Shown: positions 33,620 to 45,606, numbered from the stretch's first letter. The stretch: DNA of 62,000 nt from Gnetum montanum (GCA_015680685.1 MNCI01000556.1:452698-514697), one strand, 5' to 3'. Translations and numbers: made by a program. The notes: generated by a model not told the origin, from the sequence alone.

Positions 33620-33995
33620 TTAAACTAGTGCCACAGTCTGCTAAGACCTTAAACTAGCAATTCTGATTTACACAATATTACATGGTCATGGTCTGCTAAG
33701 ACCTTAAACTGGAAATTCTAATTTACACAATATTACACGGTTACGATCCGCTAAGACCTTAAACTAGCAATTTTGATTTACATAATATTACATGGTCATG
33801 GTCTGCTAAGACCTTAAATTAGCAATTCTGATTTACATAATATTACATGGTCATAGTCAGCTAAGACCTTAAACTAGCAGTGTAGCCCAGTGATGGTCTA
33901 CCATGATCTTAAACTAGCAATTTTAATATTCATCTCATGTTTTAGACTAAACTATTACACCATTTCTGTCCACTAAGATCTTAAACTGGCAATTA
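33620..33995 (+). repeat. Tandem repeat block TR2 (about 56-bp unit)
   Basis: At least four clear copies of a unit containing TCTGCTAAGACCTTAAACTA then GCAATTCTGATTTACA and ATATTACATGGTCAT, followed by three diverged copies. It lies between the promoter of the antisense gene and the start of RT coding. It shares the core ACCTTAAACTAGCA with TR3 and, less closely, with TR1. Confidence 0.8.
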
Positions 33996-34078
33996 TCTAA
34001 TGTTGCATTATTGATTTACATTACATGTTGTTGCTTCAAACAGGTATCACTTGACTTGGTTTATTTGCTTGTTGTAAT

Positions 34079-34080
34079 AG
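34079..34080 (+). other. Candidate sense-strand 3' splice site before RT
   Basis: TTTGCTTGTTGTAATAG ends here, just upstream of RT-linked coding. It is a plausible acceptor for an Ogre-type intron that would remove the interval with the antisense gene. CTTCAAACAG at 34043 is an alternative. The donor near 27945 is not resolved. Confidence 0.4.
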
Positions 34081-35800
34081 GTCCACTCAGAAAAATGACT
34101 ATGCATGGTGATCTTTGTTCACCTTTGACCTTAATAGGTCCCTATGGCAAGTTCACAAGATGCTTGAATCAAGAATTGGTAGACTTTGAGTTATTCTCTA
34201 AAAACACCATAGCATCTTTGGAAACATCCCTAGACTAGCTTAAACATCTGGTCCAAGCCTTAGACTTAGAGGATAGGGATGTAACTGAGGACCCTCTCAC
34301 TGAAAGCCTCATAATTATCATCAGAGGTGAAACAAAAACCCTAAAAGTTAGCTCTTTGTTACATCCACAGGTACACCAAAACATTTCCAAAGTTCTCCAT
34401 GACAATGTTAAAGTGTTTGCATGGTCATACGATGACATGCCGGGTCTATATCCACTTCTCATACAACACAACATCATTTTAGACCCGCGTGTCAAGTAGT
34501 TAAGCAAAAAGCTTGTAAACTCAAACCTGAGATTACACTAGTTGTATGTGATGAAATCACCAAGCTTTATCTAGCTTGTTTCATTTGGGTGGTCGATTAC
34601 TTGGAATGGTTATTAAACATCATTGTAGTTTCTAAGAAAATGAGAGGTATATGAATTTGTATAGACTTCCGAGACCTAAATAAAGCAATGATTAAAGAAG
34701 ATTTCCAATTGCCAAGTATCAATCAACTTATAGACACCATGGCTGGTCATGCCTTACTGTCCTTCATGGATGGGTTTTTAGGCTATAACTAGATTCGTAT
34801 AAACCCAGAGCATTAGTTGTCAACCACTTTCATGACCCCTTGGGGAGCCTTTTGTTATACAATGATGCCCTTTGGACTCAAAAACACTGGAGCAACCTAC
34901 CAATGAGTGATGATGTATATTTTTAGTGACTACATTTTGGAGAGATTGAACGATTACGTGGATGACATAGCAGTCAAGTCTAAGGAAGCTTTTAATCATC
35001 CCAATAATCTAGATGTAGTCCTCAAACATTTTCATAAGCATGACCTGTGCTTGAACCCTAAGAAATGTGTTTTCAGAGTTAAAAAACTGGACGCATGTTA
35101 AGGTTTGTAGTGTCGAAGGTAGAGATACGAGTGGACCCTGATAAAGTTAAGGCCATCATTAACTTAACATCATCTACAAACCTTAAAGAGCTACACGGGT
35201 TGCAAGGTAGGATACAGTTTATCAAAAGGTTTATTTCAAGGTTGATAGACAAGTTACACCCCATGCAACACCTGCTTAAAAAGGGGGTCAACTTCAAGTG
35301 GATAGAGCAATGTCAACAATCCTTTGATAACCTAAAGAAAGAGCTTTTGCATCTCCCAATTCTTTACCCACCAAAGAGGGATAAGCCTTTCTATATCTAC
35401 CTTGCCACTTCGGACACATCTATTGCTACATTGCTTTGTCAAAAACAAAAAGATGGGTCTGAAATCCCAATCTACTAACTAAGCCACGCATTAATAAATT
35501 ATGAGGTGAAGTACAACTAGGTAGAAAAATATTATCTTGTCCTAGTATTTGCGTTAAAAAAGTGAAGACATTACTTGTTTCGTAGCAAGGTCAACATCAT
35601 ATGCAAGAGCAACATACTTCGGGCTATCACAACAAACTTGTACGAGAGTAGTAGGACAGCCTGATGGAAAGCTATAATGGCAAAATTCAATTTACGTTAT
35701 GTAGCCTAATCATCAACAAAGGGTCAAACAATAGCCACATATCTTACAACTTCACCCGTTGATGATCAAGTAATAATAGAACCCAAATTCCTGGATGAAC
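34081..35800 (+). pseudogene. Element D reverse transcriptase and RNase H
   Basis: RT starts with a conserved pre-domain (VFAWSYDDMPGLYPLLIQHN, 34410-34470). It continues with CIDFRDLNKAMIKEDFQLPS (34655-34715), LLSFMDGFLGYN near 34760, TPWGAFCYTMMPFGLKN near 34840 and an intact catalytic YVDD at 34955-34966. The thumb/connection includes RVDPDKVKAIINL and LHGLQGRIQFIKRFI. RNase H follows at about 35330-35640 (FYIYLATSDTSIATLLCQ). Homology is to Ty3/gypsy, Tat lineage. In-frame stops and a frameshift near 35090-35100 inactivate it, but domain order is complete. Confidence 0.9.
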
Positions 35801-36230
35801 ACATCAATAGCCTAAACTCTATACCAGCAGATTTTGAAGTAAGTTTACATTTTGATGGCACTTCAACCACATAAGGTGGAAGTGCCACCGTAGTTATTAC
35901 ATTTCCCTCCAAGGAAATTTGACCCTTTTCATATTTCTTTACGTTCCTTTGTACGAACAACATAGCAAAGTATGAAGGACTCGTTAGGGGCCTCTTAGTA
36001 GCCCAAGAGCTAAAGATTCAATATTTGATAATCCAAGGCGATTCACAACTAATTGTTAACTAGATCACTGAAGTCTATGCTTGCAAGGCTTTGCATTTAC
36101 AACCTTACTGAAATCAAGTTAAGAGTTTGCTAAAATAGTTTACAATGTTAGACGTTTGACATGTGCCTCATAACAAGAACACCATAGTGGATGCCTTAGC
36201 CATGTTAGCACTAAATATGCCACCACACTT
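35801..36230 (+). pseudogene. Element D second (archaeal-type) RNase H
   Basis: A second RNase H domain downstream of the normal one. Motifs are LHFDGTSTT, NNIAKYEGLVRGLLVAQELK, IQGDSQLIVN and NTIVDALAMLA, so all four acidic catalytic residues (D, E, D, D) are still present despite four or more stops. A duplicated RNase H of this type between RT-RH and integrase is known as a hallmark of the Tat lineage of plant Ty3/gypsy elements and supports that classification of element D. Confidence 0.85.
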
Positions 36231-37557
36231 GTTTGCAAATTCAATAATAGAATGCACAGATTCTATTGCTTAAGTCGTGCATATCGCATCTATAAGTGCA
36301 ACAGATATCCAAGAATGGTATGCCAACATTAAAGCTTACCTTCAACACAGTGAACCCCCACATGGCTTGACATCTGCTCAAAAGGATGTAATCCAAAAGA
36401 GAGCCTGGTAGTATGTCCTCATAGGAGATAACACCTTATGAAAATAGTCCTTTGATGGGATATTGCTAACTTGCATTGGTGGGAAAGAAGCACAAACAAT
36501 TGTTAATGAAGTCCAAGAGGGACTATGTGGAGGACACATAGCCCCTAGGGCTATGGTAGCAAAAATCAGATGCCTAGGGTACTACTGACCTTGCATCGAA
36601 CAAGATTGCCTTGCCAAAGTTAGGACATGTGATATATGTCAATTCCATGTGAATCTCATACACGTATCAGCCACTAAGTTACATCCTACAAAGATTACCT
36701 GGTCATTCCAACGATGGGGACTAGACATTATAGGGCCCATCACACCTAAGTCTTCTACATAACATAGCTTCATAATCACTACAACCAAATAATTCATGAA
36801 GTGGGTGGAGGCTATTCCCCTGAGGAAGACTACATCTCAATAGGTTTTCCACTTTATCTTGGATAACATAGTAACAAGGTTTGGTCTTCCCATGACTATT
36901 GTGATAGACAATGAGCCATAGTTTAGTAGTGCGTAAACCAAAAACTTTTGCAATAACCTTGGCATCAAGCAATCATTTTCATCACCATACTACCCATAGG
37001 AAAATGGTCAAGTAGAGGCAATAAACAAAGCCATCATCAACCTGATTAAAAGGATGCTTAATAGCAGTAAGAGGTAATGGCATGAGAAAATCCTCTACAT
37101 GTTATGGGCTTACCATATGACGTGCAGAACAGCTACAAGTAAGACACCTTACAGTCTCGTTTATGGATATGAAGTAGTGTTACCTTTTGAATTGTAGGTT
37201 TCATCACTCCAGGTGATTCTCTCAAACGTACTAGATGAGGCTCAGAACAACGAGGCAAGGGTCATCTATCTTGAGTCCGTAGAGGAGGAGCGTGCCCAAA
37301 CACTTGATCGCATCGAATGGTACCAAGACAAGCAACGACAAAAGCACCATTGTAATTTACATCAACGGCCAATCAAAAAAGGGGACCTAGTACTCAAGGC
37401 TATTCATGAACATGTAAAAAAGTTCTCAGCAAACTAGGAAGGCCCATTCATAGTAACAAAATCCTATGAGAACGGGGCCTTCAAACTGGTTGATATGGAT
37501 GGTAATGAGTTCACAAATCCTGCCAACCACCTACATCTCAAGCCATACTACATCTAA
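36231..37557 (+). pseudogene. Element D integrase
   Basis: The zinc-binding N terminus is partly visible (EGLCGGHIAPRAMVAKIR, then CDICQFH near 36633). The catalytic core keeps all three acidic residues: GLDIIGPI, VIDNEP and ENGQVEAINKAI. The C-terminal part contains WHEKILYMLWAYHMT, KTPYSLVYGYEVVLPFE, an open stretch 37213-37437, and ends GNEFTNPANHLHLKPYYI with a stop at 37555-37557. Integrase inserts the cDNA into the genome. About ten stop codons, most explained by C->T or G->A, are present. Confidence 0.9.
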
Positions 37558-37629
37558 TGCAAAAGACTACATCATGTACAAAGCAAGGTAAGACAATCAT
37601 ATGCTACAATGTAAAATTGGTAGAGTACA

Positions 37630-37905
37630 TCTGATACGATGTAAAAATGGCACAGATAGTCCGCTATGACTATAAACTAGCACAACATATCTGTTATGAT
37701 GTTAAATTGGCACAACACATCTTTGGGCCATGACATAAAACTGGCACCCAAAACATGGTCTACTATGATCTTAAACTGGCCATCCACCATTCACTACAAC
37801 ATTAAACTAGCACAGTGATCTGCCAAGACCTTAAACTAGTACATTGGTCTACTGGGACGTTAAACTAGCATATTTGATAGTCTACCAAGACTTTAAATTG
37901 GGTTG
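37630..37905 (+). repeat. Tandem repeat block TR3 after integrase
   Basis: About seven degenerate units of 30-45 bp built on TGGTCTACTATGATCTTAAA then CTGGCA. The TTAAACTAGCA core links it to TR2. Tandem repeats between integrase and 3' LTR are commonly described in Tat/Ogre elements. Confidence 0.75.
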
Positions 37906-39283
37906 ATGGTGCAACTCTTCCCAGCGCACATGTGACTCTTGTAAACAAGAAAGTGTGCACATTCCCAAATGCCCTTGACAATATAGGCGAGGCGTTGCAG
38001 TTCCAAAATGCAGTTCATGACATTAAGAAAATACCATTTGGAACATATGCAATGTCGTCACCCTTGGCATCTTGCTGATCTTCCAGAGATGTTGTTTGAC
38101 ATCTTCCTGACCTTCTAGAGCTACCACTACCACAACCACTCATCCTAGCAGTAGCTCTTATCGTTAGCACCTGTTGCTGGAGTCCTAGCACTATTGTGGC
38201 CCAACCACAAAGTTGATATCCTCTAGCCCTCCCCACCATCTAAGCCCAAAAGACATTTATCTGTTAAGCTTCTCACCTTATAACTAAACTGCATGATGTT
38301 TTCCTTAGGTGAGGAATCTTGAGCACTTGCATTGTCACCACTCCTAGCCTCTTCAGTGCAAACCTTTCTAGCCAAAGGTAGTTGGAGCCCAAGCTGGCCT
38401 TCCTACTTTGGACACCACGTAACTCTGACAACATCCAGAGCAAGCGGGACTTTGCCCTCACTTCACCTGATGGTTGTTTCTTCTAGTTTGCTCTCTGTTG
38501 TGTTTGCAGGATACAAGCCAAGATGGCATCATTCAAAGATGCGTTTTGTTAGGAGAATAGGACACTACATTATTCCGAAGTGATTTCTTCGACTAGCTTG
38601 GCTACTTGGGAGTGCACACCTTGCCCTTCCTTTCAAACCACTTGACCTCATTTCTTATACTTGTAGTTTTTAACATCTCCTTTACAAGATTTCCTAATGC
38701 ATATAAAGCCCTCCCACATGCCTAATCGCCAAGTACATGATGAGCGTAACACAACTCACCCCATTGGAAGCATCTGCATGCATGTCAAAGCCCCACAGGG
38801 ATATAACACAACTCATCTTGGGGAGGAAACTCCTGCCTTGCAATAACAAGGATGTTACCAAGTGAATGTGGCTGAACAGTAGAGGAAAAACAAAAAAAAT
38901 ACAAAAGAGCTAAAAACCTCAAAGAAAAAGAATAAGTGCCCAAAACAAATGGCACCACAGCTGTTTCAAAATGACCATCTCTAAGCACTCTGAGGAGAGG
39001 TCAAAATCTAGCAAATAAAGTTGCCCATGCGTGTCAACTCCCTCACAATCACTCTGACGAAGGATCATGCTATGTTACATCTTTTCCTTCCCTGAACCTA
39101 TTTCCTCAAATCCATCCTTTGCCCCCTTTTCTTACATAAATATTCCAGTACTCCCAAGCATAGCAACATCACATCTAAGCAATCATTGGAGAGTGATGTT
39201 AGCATCATGCTCTTAATGGTTTTTTGTATTCTTTGTTGATGTCCCTTCGGTAGATCCTCTAGACATCAACAAAGAGGATTCAT
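37906..39283 (+). other. Element D 3' untranslated region with polypurine tract
   Basis: No convincing coding sequence on either strand. The short ORFs lack recognisable motifs. AACAAAGAGGATTCAT immediately before 39284 is the likely degraded polypurine tract that primes plus-strand synthesis. Confidence 0.6.
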
Positions 39284-41464
39284 TGAAATACCTTAACATT
39301 TTAGGATCCTAATGCTTCAGTAGAGTCTTGAAATTAGGGCAAGGATTTCCACAAGTGTAGCATCATGATGGATCGTCCAGACAATGTAGGAACCGAAGGT
39401 AGACCGTACAATCCAACAAGTTTTCTATCACCCGGGCTAATAGACCTACTGAACTCTCCAGCCTGCCCAACTTGACAATTGACCTGGTTAATGGTCTACC
39501 TAGGGACAATGCTAGGAGCTACTAAAAGTATTTAGGATGAGCTAAATAGTTTGACAAGTTTTCTAACTAAAGGAACCTACTACGCTACACCACGCTACAC
39601 AGCATAGCAGGCCTCGAGAAGATTGAATAGGTATCGAAGATGCACATTACGATAACTCAGCCCTCTAGGGAATCTACCCCACTTCATCCTTGGTGCATGA
39701 GTAATGTGACGCAACAAAAATGTGACAAATTTTATCAGAAATCCTGTTCACTCAAGTGCTATGCTATGTTACGCTACATGGCGTAGCACAGTGTAGCAGG
39801 GATGCACTCTAACAATACTCCTACTCAAATGGCCCTGGGGGAGTAGACACATTTTCCCATGCTTCAACCATCAAAAAGGTTTGCTTTGCTGACACGCTAG
39901 GACATGACTGACATCCTGTGACAAATAATTTGCAAAATTGAGTCAAAATCCAAGCCAAGTTGGATGCTACGTTGTGCTACACTATGTAGTGTAGCATAGC
40001 ATAGTAAGGATAGAATACATGAAGGCCCTCTACCAAGTGGTTTTAGTAAGAAAATTGCACTTGGCCACACTTCAACTTCCAAGACAATTGTCCCGCTTTG
40101 CCCTTAAGCTCCATGAAAAATTTCTTGACAAAGCATCACAAAATCAAGTGAGGATGCATGTCATATTTGTTGCTACGCTACACAGTGTAGCATAGTGTAG
40201 CAAGGATGCAAAACACCAAAGTTTCTGAAGGATGAACTTAGCAGGTCCCAAGACCTTTTAGCATAAAAGACAAGGTTGCAGTCACTTGCCTAGCCAAGCC
40301 TTAGACAAGTATTTTTGGCTTATAGGCAAGATTTCATATAAGACTGGTGGCTACGCTACACTAGGCTATGTAGTGTAGCATAGCGTAGTGTGTCGGTATT
40401 CACGGTAAACCAATATGCTAGACACTGTAAATAGCGTAATACTCGCATAGTAGCCTCAAGACATCTTTAGTTAGTTATAGAACTTTTTAGCAATGGTTAC
40501 TCTCATCTTGACACCTCTTCGACAGGAGAAAATAGCAAGTTTGCCTTGTTTTGCATCCCTTAACTATCCCCAAAGTTGTCCCTACGCTTGACCCTACTCA
40601 CAAGAGTAGGGAAGACATAGTCCTAGAGCACAAGCTCCACTTTGCATTTACTAATTGGTAGTTTTCTTTACAACAAACATAGCAGCTCACTGTACTTTAA
40701 CACATACTTCACGAAGGGTATGGTCACGACATAGTAGCTTCCACATCCAAGATTACATAGCAGCACAACATAGTCACGTCTGCACTTTGTGGGACCTAGG
40801 ACATGTGGCATCCAAACCACATTTCTATCCCACATCTAACTTTATAAATACCCCGATGAATAACATTCAAGAGCTGTTGGCTTTTGGGAGCATTCTAGTG
40901 GGGTTGGCTTTTGGCATTGTTGACTTGGAGCATTCAATCAGCTTTTGGCATTTTTGGCTCTTGTTAATTATTTCACTAGTAGTTGGCTTTTTGGTTGACA
41001 TCTTGGCATTTTGGCTCTCTAGTGATCAGCTTTGGCAAGGAGACTAGCAAGCAGAGGGTTTCCATAAGTAAGCTACTGACAGTAGTTTGAAGAGCTATGA
41101 CCATATTGCTTCGTTGCAAGCTGTGCTTGTTCCTACCACCATTTATTGTACACCTCCTTCACTCAAGTAAAGATTAGATCCCTAATCTTGCAGTTGTGCA
41201 CTTTCTGATCCAAACTTGTTTCATTTTTCTTTGTTATTTTCATGTTTTGCACTATTCTCAATTGATTCAAGTTCATCGCTTATCGTTAAACGTGCTTATA
41301 ACATCCTTAAAAAACAAGGTTTACAGAAGGTTATTCTACACTGCTTAAGTCCCTATTTGATTGACCACATCATTCAGGGCATCTCGCATCTGTTTACATC
41401 TCGGTTAGGTTGTACATCCGGTGACCTCTCTGTGTTCCAACCATGGATGTTTTCAATTGTTACA
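39284..41464 (+). mobile_element. Element D 3' LTR
   Basis: It begins TGAAATACC and ends TTGTTACA. The full alignment partner is 21617-23832. The five palindromes recur at about 39589-39610, 39756-39800, 39965-40008, 40171-40202 and 40349-40390. The TATA box is at 40843-40850. GATAG follows at 41465. Confidence 0.9.
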
Positions 41465-41469
41465 GATAG
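41465..41469. repeat. Target site duplication of element D (right)
   Basis: GATAG, identical to 21612-21616. Confidence 0.9.
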
Positions 41470-43520
41470 TCTATTATGTAAATGACATAATTAGGCATAC
41501 TCTCATTGCCTCCTAGTCTAAAATGATGAAAGATAATATCCTTTCCATGTTCAAAGAAGAGGAGAAACAACTACCACCACAATGCTAGAGGCCTACACTA
41601 ACATTAAACACCTACACAAAATTTGAGAGTAGATTTTGTGTGAGTGAGAGTACCAAGCAAGTAAAAGTGGTGGGGATCCATCTGTATACCATCTTGCAAT
41701 AAGTTTCCTCAAGGAAGTTGAACAATCAATCAAATGGAGGAAGATGGGCTAACATTCTTAGTGTAAAGAACATAGTTGCTCACAAGGTCAAATCCTAGTG
41801 CTTGAGAGGTAACAATGTCTCTCTGGAAATAACAACAATTACCAAAACTCTTTGGGAATGTTTCTACCTTTTTGATGCACTAAGAGGAGGCTGAGGAGGC
41901 AATTTTCTTGGTGATGCAGCACCAAGGGTAAAAAATTGTAGTAGAAGTGGTTGCTGAACAAATCACCAAAGTACTAAATGCACCTACAATGTTTGTACTA
42001 GACATTTCTACACTTAGAGACGTGCAAACATCTACAAGAATTTCTAGAGATCAATTGGGTGTAGCCTAGTAGGAGGATTTTTTGTACCGATTGGTGGGAA
42101 CTAGGTAACTGATTCCAAATATTTTTGATTTTTTGGATAACATCACCACAACGTAGTCAAAGCTACTTGAGCTAAGGGTAAATGCATCATTTTGAAGGGT
42201 AACTTAAAATAGCTCAAGTGCATAACCAACTATTGGCCACAAATGTTTGTCAAATTAAGAGCCCACCTTGTTAATCCTACACTCCTTAACCCTACATTAA
42301 CAAGAGATGAAGCTTTTCAACAACTTTAGGATAGACTTAAGTAAGTTAAGGTAAAGATGATGATAGTCATGTTTGACTAGTACATTGTTGAGGCCAAGCC
42401 ATATTTAATTTTTAAGGACTTCATCTAGACATGCCTAGAGAATGAGATGCTGACCATAGAAAATCATCACCTATAGAATGTTGATGTGCAAAAATAATAG
42501 ATGCAATAATTCATCCATCAATAGCAAAAGCAGATACCCAAGGTAAACATTAAGCTTAGGAGAGTGGTAGTAGAAAATAGAAATCTCTCTATGTAGGAAG
42601 TTTGCACTTTACACCAAAAATCTGTAATTAATATTGTCACTTGGAAGAATGGGGTTCTCAAATTTGAGAGAGTCAAGAACCACTACAAAGATCAAGTTGG
42701 CCTACATAAAGAAGTTAATGAAAAAACATCCAAATGGCTAAGGCAAAAGTTAATGAGAGCCTCTAGCAACTTTAGCAAGAAAAAGAGATGTGACAACTTA
42801 TCATTAATGAGATAGATGCCTACAACAAAGTAGAGATCTACATAGAGTAGTTTTAGATTGAAGAAATGATAGAATACATGGAGCTCATCAATCTTCGATA
42901 TGCAAACCTAGTAATGATAGCTATCGAATGGCCATGGTCAAAGTTAGAGAAGCAAGTAGCTAGCTCATACTTACTATATGAGGTAGATTTTAAGCACCAC
43001 AAGGAAAGAATGAAAAATCTTGAGACTAAAAATGATAAACTCAAAGCTTTCAGAGAAAGATTCACTGATTAAAGATCAACTATTGAGAACCTAGATAGAA
43101 GAATGAATGATTACTAGGAACTACAAAATGCAATTAAGGTGTTTGACATTGAACACAAATAATTTTTTTCCTGGTTCATTAATGTTAAGAAGTTGTTCCC
43201 AACAATACCCTATCCTTGGGATGGGCCAATTCCAACCCACATTGGTGAAGCTATGTGGACTATGCATGATGCCAGGAGTAAGAAGAAGAAAATGAAAGCA
43301 TTGTTGGATGCTTTCTATCTTCCATCAAAAGTTGTAGCCACAGTAGGAAAACCACAACAGCCTTAACCACATCATGTGCTTGAAGCAAGATAATGTCCTT
43401 TAGAACCTTAGGAGCCTTTACCACCTGGGATCATTTAATCTTCTTCATTGTCTTCATGCCATAAAAAGAGATTGTGTTTGTCAAATTTTATCCTAGTGTT
43501 CAATTTTGTAGTCCTGAGCA
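41470..43520 (+). pseudogene. Element C ORF3, C-terminal part (after insertion of D)
   Basis: Continuation of the ORF interrupted at 21616. A coiled-coil-rich middle includes LENEMLTIENHHL and the open segment 42866-43072 (MIEYMELINLRYANLVMIAI, VASSYLLYEVDFKHHKERMK). A conserved C-terminal region follows: FINVKKLFPTIPYPWDGPI, EAMWTMHDARSKKKKMKALL, DAFYLPSKVV. The same blocks occur in element A (MEYMELANLCYENLAML, FPMIPYPWNVPI, PWSKEEKMKPFINSFFLP). Conservation of this order in two independent, heavily mutated copies shows it was a real protein of this family. The function is unknown. Confidence 0.75.
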
Positions 43521-43656
43521 TGAGAAAATTTTGTAATGATTGTATATCTATACACTGGGGGCACTTAGTATTTGTTTGTGTTTATTGTATGTCTTTTGTT
43601 AATCATTAATTCCATCCCTTCCCAAATTTGTTAAAAACTCAAGGATGAGTTTTTAT

Positions 43657-43671
43657 TTAGTCATGGGGGTA
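43657..43671 (+). promoter_or_regulatory. Element C polypurine tract
   Basis: The tract around TCATGGGGGTA directly precedes the 3' LTR start at 43672. Element A has the equivalent GTCATGGGGATA on the minus strand before its 3' LTR. Confidence 0.6.
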
Positions 43672-44430
43672 TTATGAATCATAAATTAGCTACATCAGCT
43701 GGGCCTTGTCAACACTAGATTTGATTCATTAACATGGCACCATCAATATAGTGTCTGTTTTTACCTACAAATATGTACTCACCCACCATGTTTATGTCAT
43801 ATCTTATCATAGTTGTAGAGGACCTCTTGTAGTTTTGTCATTTGAAAGTTAAAATATTTTTTTTAAGTGTTAGGAGTAGGAGTCAAAAGTATATGGATCT
43901 TTATTTGAGAATTGTTATACCTAAGCACAACAATGTGTGTAGTAATAAAGATAAGCTTTTTGATAAACCTTGCAACACTTTGAAATAGATTAATTATTTA
44001 TTTTTGCATTTAGTGTTTTATGCAATTTCTTTTAATGCTTTAAGTAAGTAAATAATTAATTAGGCTAAATTAACCTAGATTAAATAGTGATTAATTAAGC
44101 ACCTAAGTATGACCACTTCAAGAATATACTTAATGTTTGGTAATTCAGTAGTGTTAAAGGTGTTTAGGATGTGTACAAGTAGTGGGAATGACTACTTATG
44201 TTAGGATTAGTTAGGTGTAGCTAGTTAGATTAAATTAGCAATTTAATTATTCTATTTTTATTTATTATTCTTTACCCTTAGGTGACTTAAAAAAACATAA
44301 AAATGATAAAAACTATATTCATTAGTTGCACTTAACTATATCTTTGCATTTTACAAGTGTCATTAAGAAGGCAACGATTGCAATGATTAGTTTCACTTCC
44401 TAAAGACTAGTGTACTTAGAAGGCTATAAG
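43672..44430 (+). mobile_element. Element C 3' LTR (3' end truncated)
   Basis: It starts TTATGAATC (from TGATGAATC) and follows the 5' LTR closely up to AGAAGGCTATAAG at 44430. The 5' LTR continues for about 70 more bases there. The loss of both outer LTR edges means no target duplication can be recognised for element C. Confidence 0.75.
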
Positions 44431-44661
44431 TCTAGCCCTCACCTATGTTTCCAACAATGGTCTTTAGATTGATAGTTGTAGAAAAGACATTGTAAATGCT
44501 TGTGAGCATCTTATTTCCACATAAAGCTTTTCACCTATGTGTGAGCAATTTTCCTTACACAGATTCCCTAAAATAGACGTTCATGTAGGCCTAATCTATG
44601 GTAAGCAATCTCCTTTGTACAAATAACTCTTCACCTATGTTAATCAATCTTCCTTCCATTC
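44431..44661. other. Short unclassified spacer between elements C and A
   Basis: No gene. 44434-44515 resembles 9885-9980 on the far side of the copia/element C complex (CTCACCTRTGTTTCCAACAA then TGGTCTTT). A loose internal repeat of CTCTTCACCTATGTtaatcaatcttcc type is visible. Confidence 0.45.
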
Positions 44662-44666
44662 ACTAC
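44662..44666. repeat. Target site duplication of element A (left)
   Basis: ACTAC, repeated exactly at 57261-57265. Confidence 0.9.
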
Positions 44667-45590
44667 TAATGAGTGATGAGGTACCCTTATGCCCAACCAT
44701 AAGAATTACAAAGTGTTCAAGCACGATTTGGTCAAATTTTTTGGACTTTACAGTTTCTAGTACACTAGTCTTCTAGGAAGCAAAATTTACCCTAAGGTCA
44801 TTTATTGTATTTCAAATACACTTGTGAAGCATAATGGTATGGTTAAGAGTAATTGAGGCATATCATTTTTATCATTTTATGTTTTATGCTTTTGGATGCT
44901 TGAAGAGAGAGAGAGAGATAGAGTAATTTAATGACTAATCTAAATTAACTAACTAACTAATCTCTAACTAATCCTAACATAAGCATCTAATCCCACTTTC
45001 CATACATGTTCTAAACCCATGTATCCATTGCAAGGTTACCAAGTGCTATGCTACTAGGCATAACATACAATAACGCTGCTAGGATTACCAAGCGAATACA
45101 TGTTATGCTTAAAGTAGTTGTACTTATGTATTTAATCTATCTAGCTTATCTTGCTTAATTAGCTTAATTACTAAAGAACATTAAATAATTAACTAAAATC
45201 CTTAAATGCATAAATAAATGTCCAAACTATCCAAAATGCTACAAGGTTTATCAAGAAGCTCATCTTTATTGTCATACACACTGTCATGCTCAGGCACAAC
45301 AATGCTAGAATAAAGATCCAGATACTTAATGACTCTTGCTATAGGTACTCAGGAGAAATATTCCAACTTTCAAATGTAAAAACTATACGATTTTGGCTAC
45401 TACTATGAATATGATGCCCATAAACATGGCTAGGAGCTCATATTTATAGTTTTTTCTTTAGGGCTACATCAATGGGGTCCCATCAACATAGCAAATTCTA
45501 GGTTAATGCTGCCCCATCAACATGGAAACATCATGTAAATAGGTCCTCATTAATGGGGGCTCATTGACATGACTTATTGATGCCTCATCA
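44667..45590 (-). mobile_element. Element A 3' LTR
   Basis: In + orientation it begins TAATGAGTGATGAGG (TG mutated to TA) and ends GCCTCATCA. It contains a GAGAGAGAGAGA microsatellite near 44900-44920 that is shorter in the other LTR. Confidence 0.9.
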
Positions 45591-45606
45591 TATCCCCATG
45601 ACTGAA
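45591..45606 (-). promoter_or_regulatory. Element A polypurine tract
   Basis: On the minus strand CAGTCATGGGGATA abuts the 3' LTR start TGATGAGGC. Confidence 0.65.

Larger units (their letters stand above)
21617..41464 (+). mobile_element. Element D: 19.8-kb Tat/Ogre-like Ty3/gypsy retrotransposon
   Basis: A structurally complete LTR retrotransposon bounded by 5-bp duplications GATAG, with LTRs of 2216 and 2181 bp. The order is LTR, primer site, gag, protease, an approximately 6-kb interval with an antisense gene, RT, RNase H, a second (archaeal-type) RNase H, integrase, tandem repeats, polypurine tract and LTR. The large size, split between protease and RT, dual RNase H and tandem repeats are features of the Tat lineage and particularly Ogre-type elements. 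Hand comparison of the first 390 bp of both LTRs gave roughly 11-12 percent mismatches, mostly transitions, so the insertion is old. It interrupts ORF3 of element C. Confidence 0.9.

Noticed and set aside
37906-39283. Protein-coding gene after integrase of element D
   Set aside because: Only short ORFs in all frames, no motif, and no conserved splice pattern. The position fits a 3' untranslated region.
44896-44922. GA-rich microsatellite as an independent feature
   Set aside because: It lies inside the element A LTR and has a shorter counterpart at 56560-56580. It is simple slippage.
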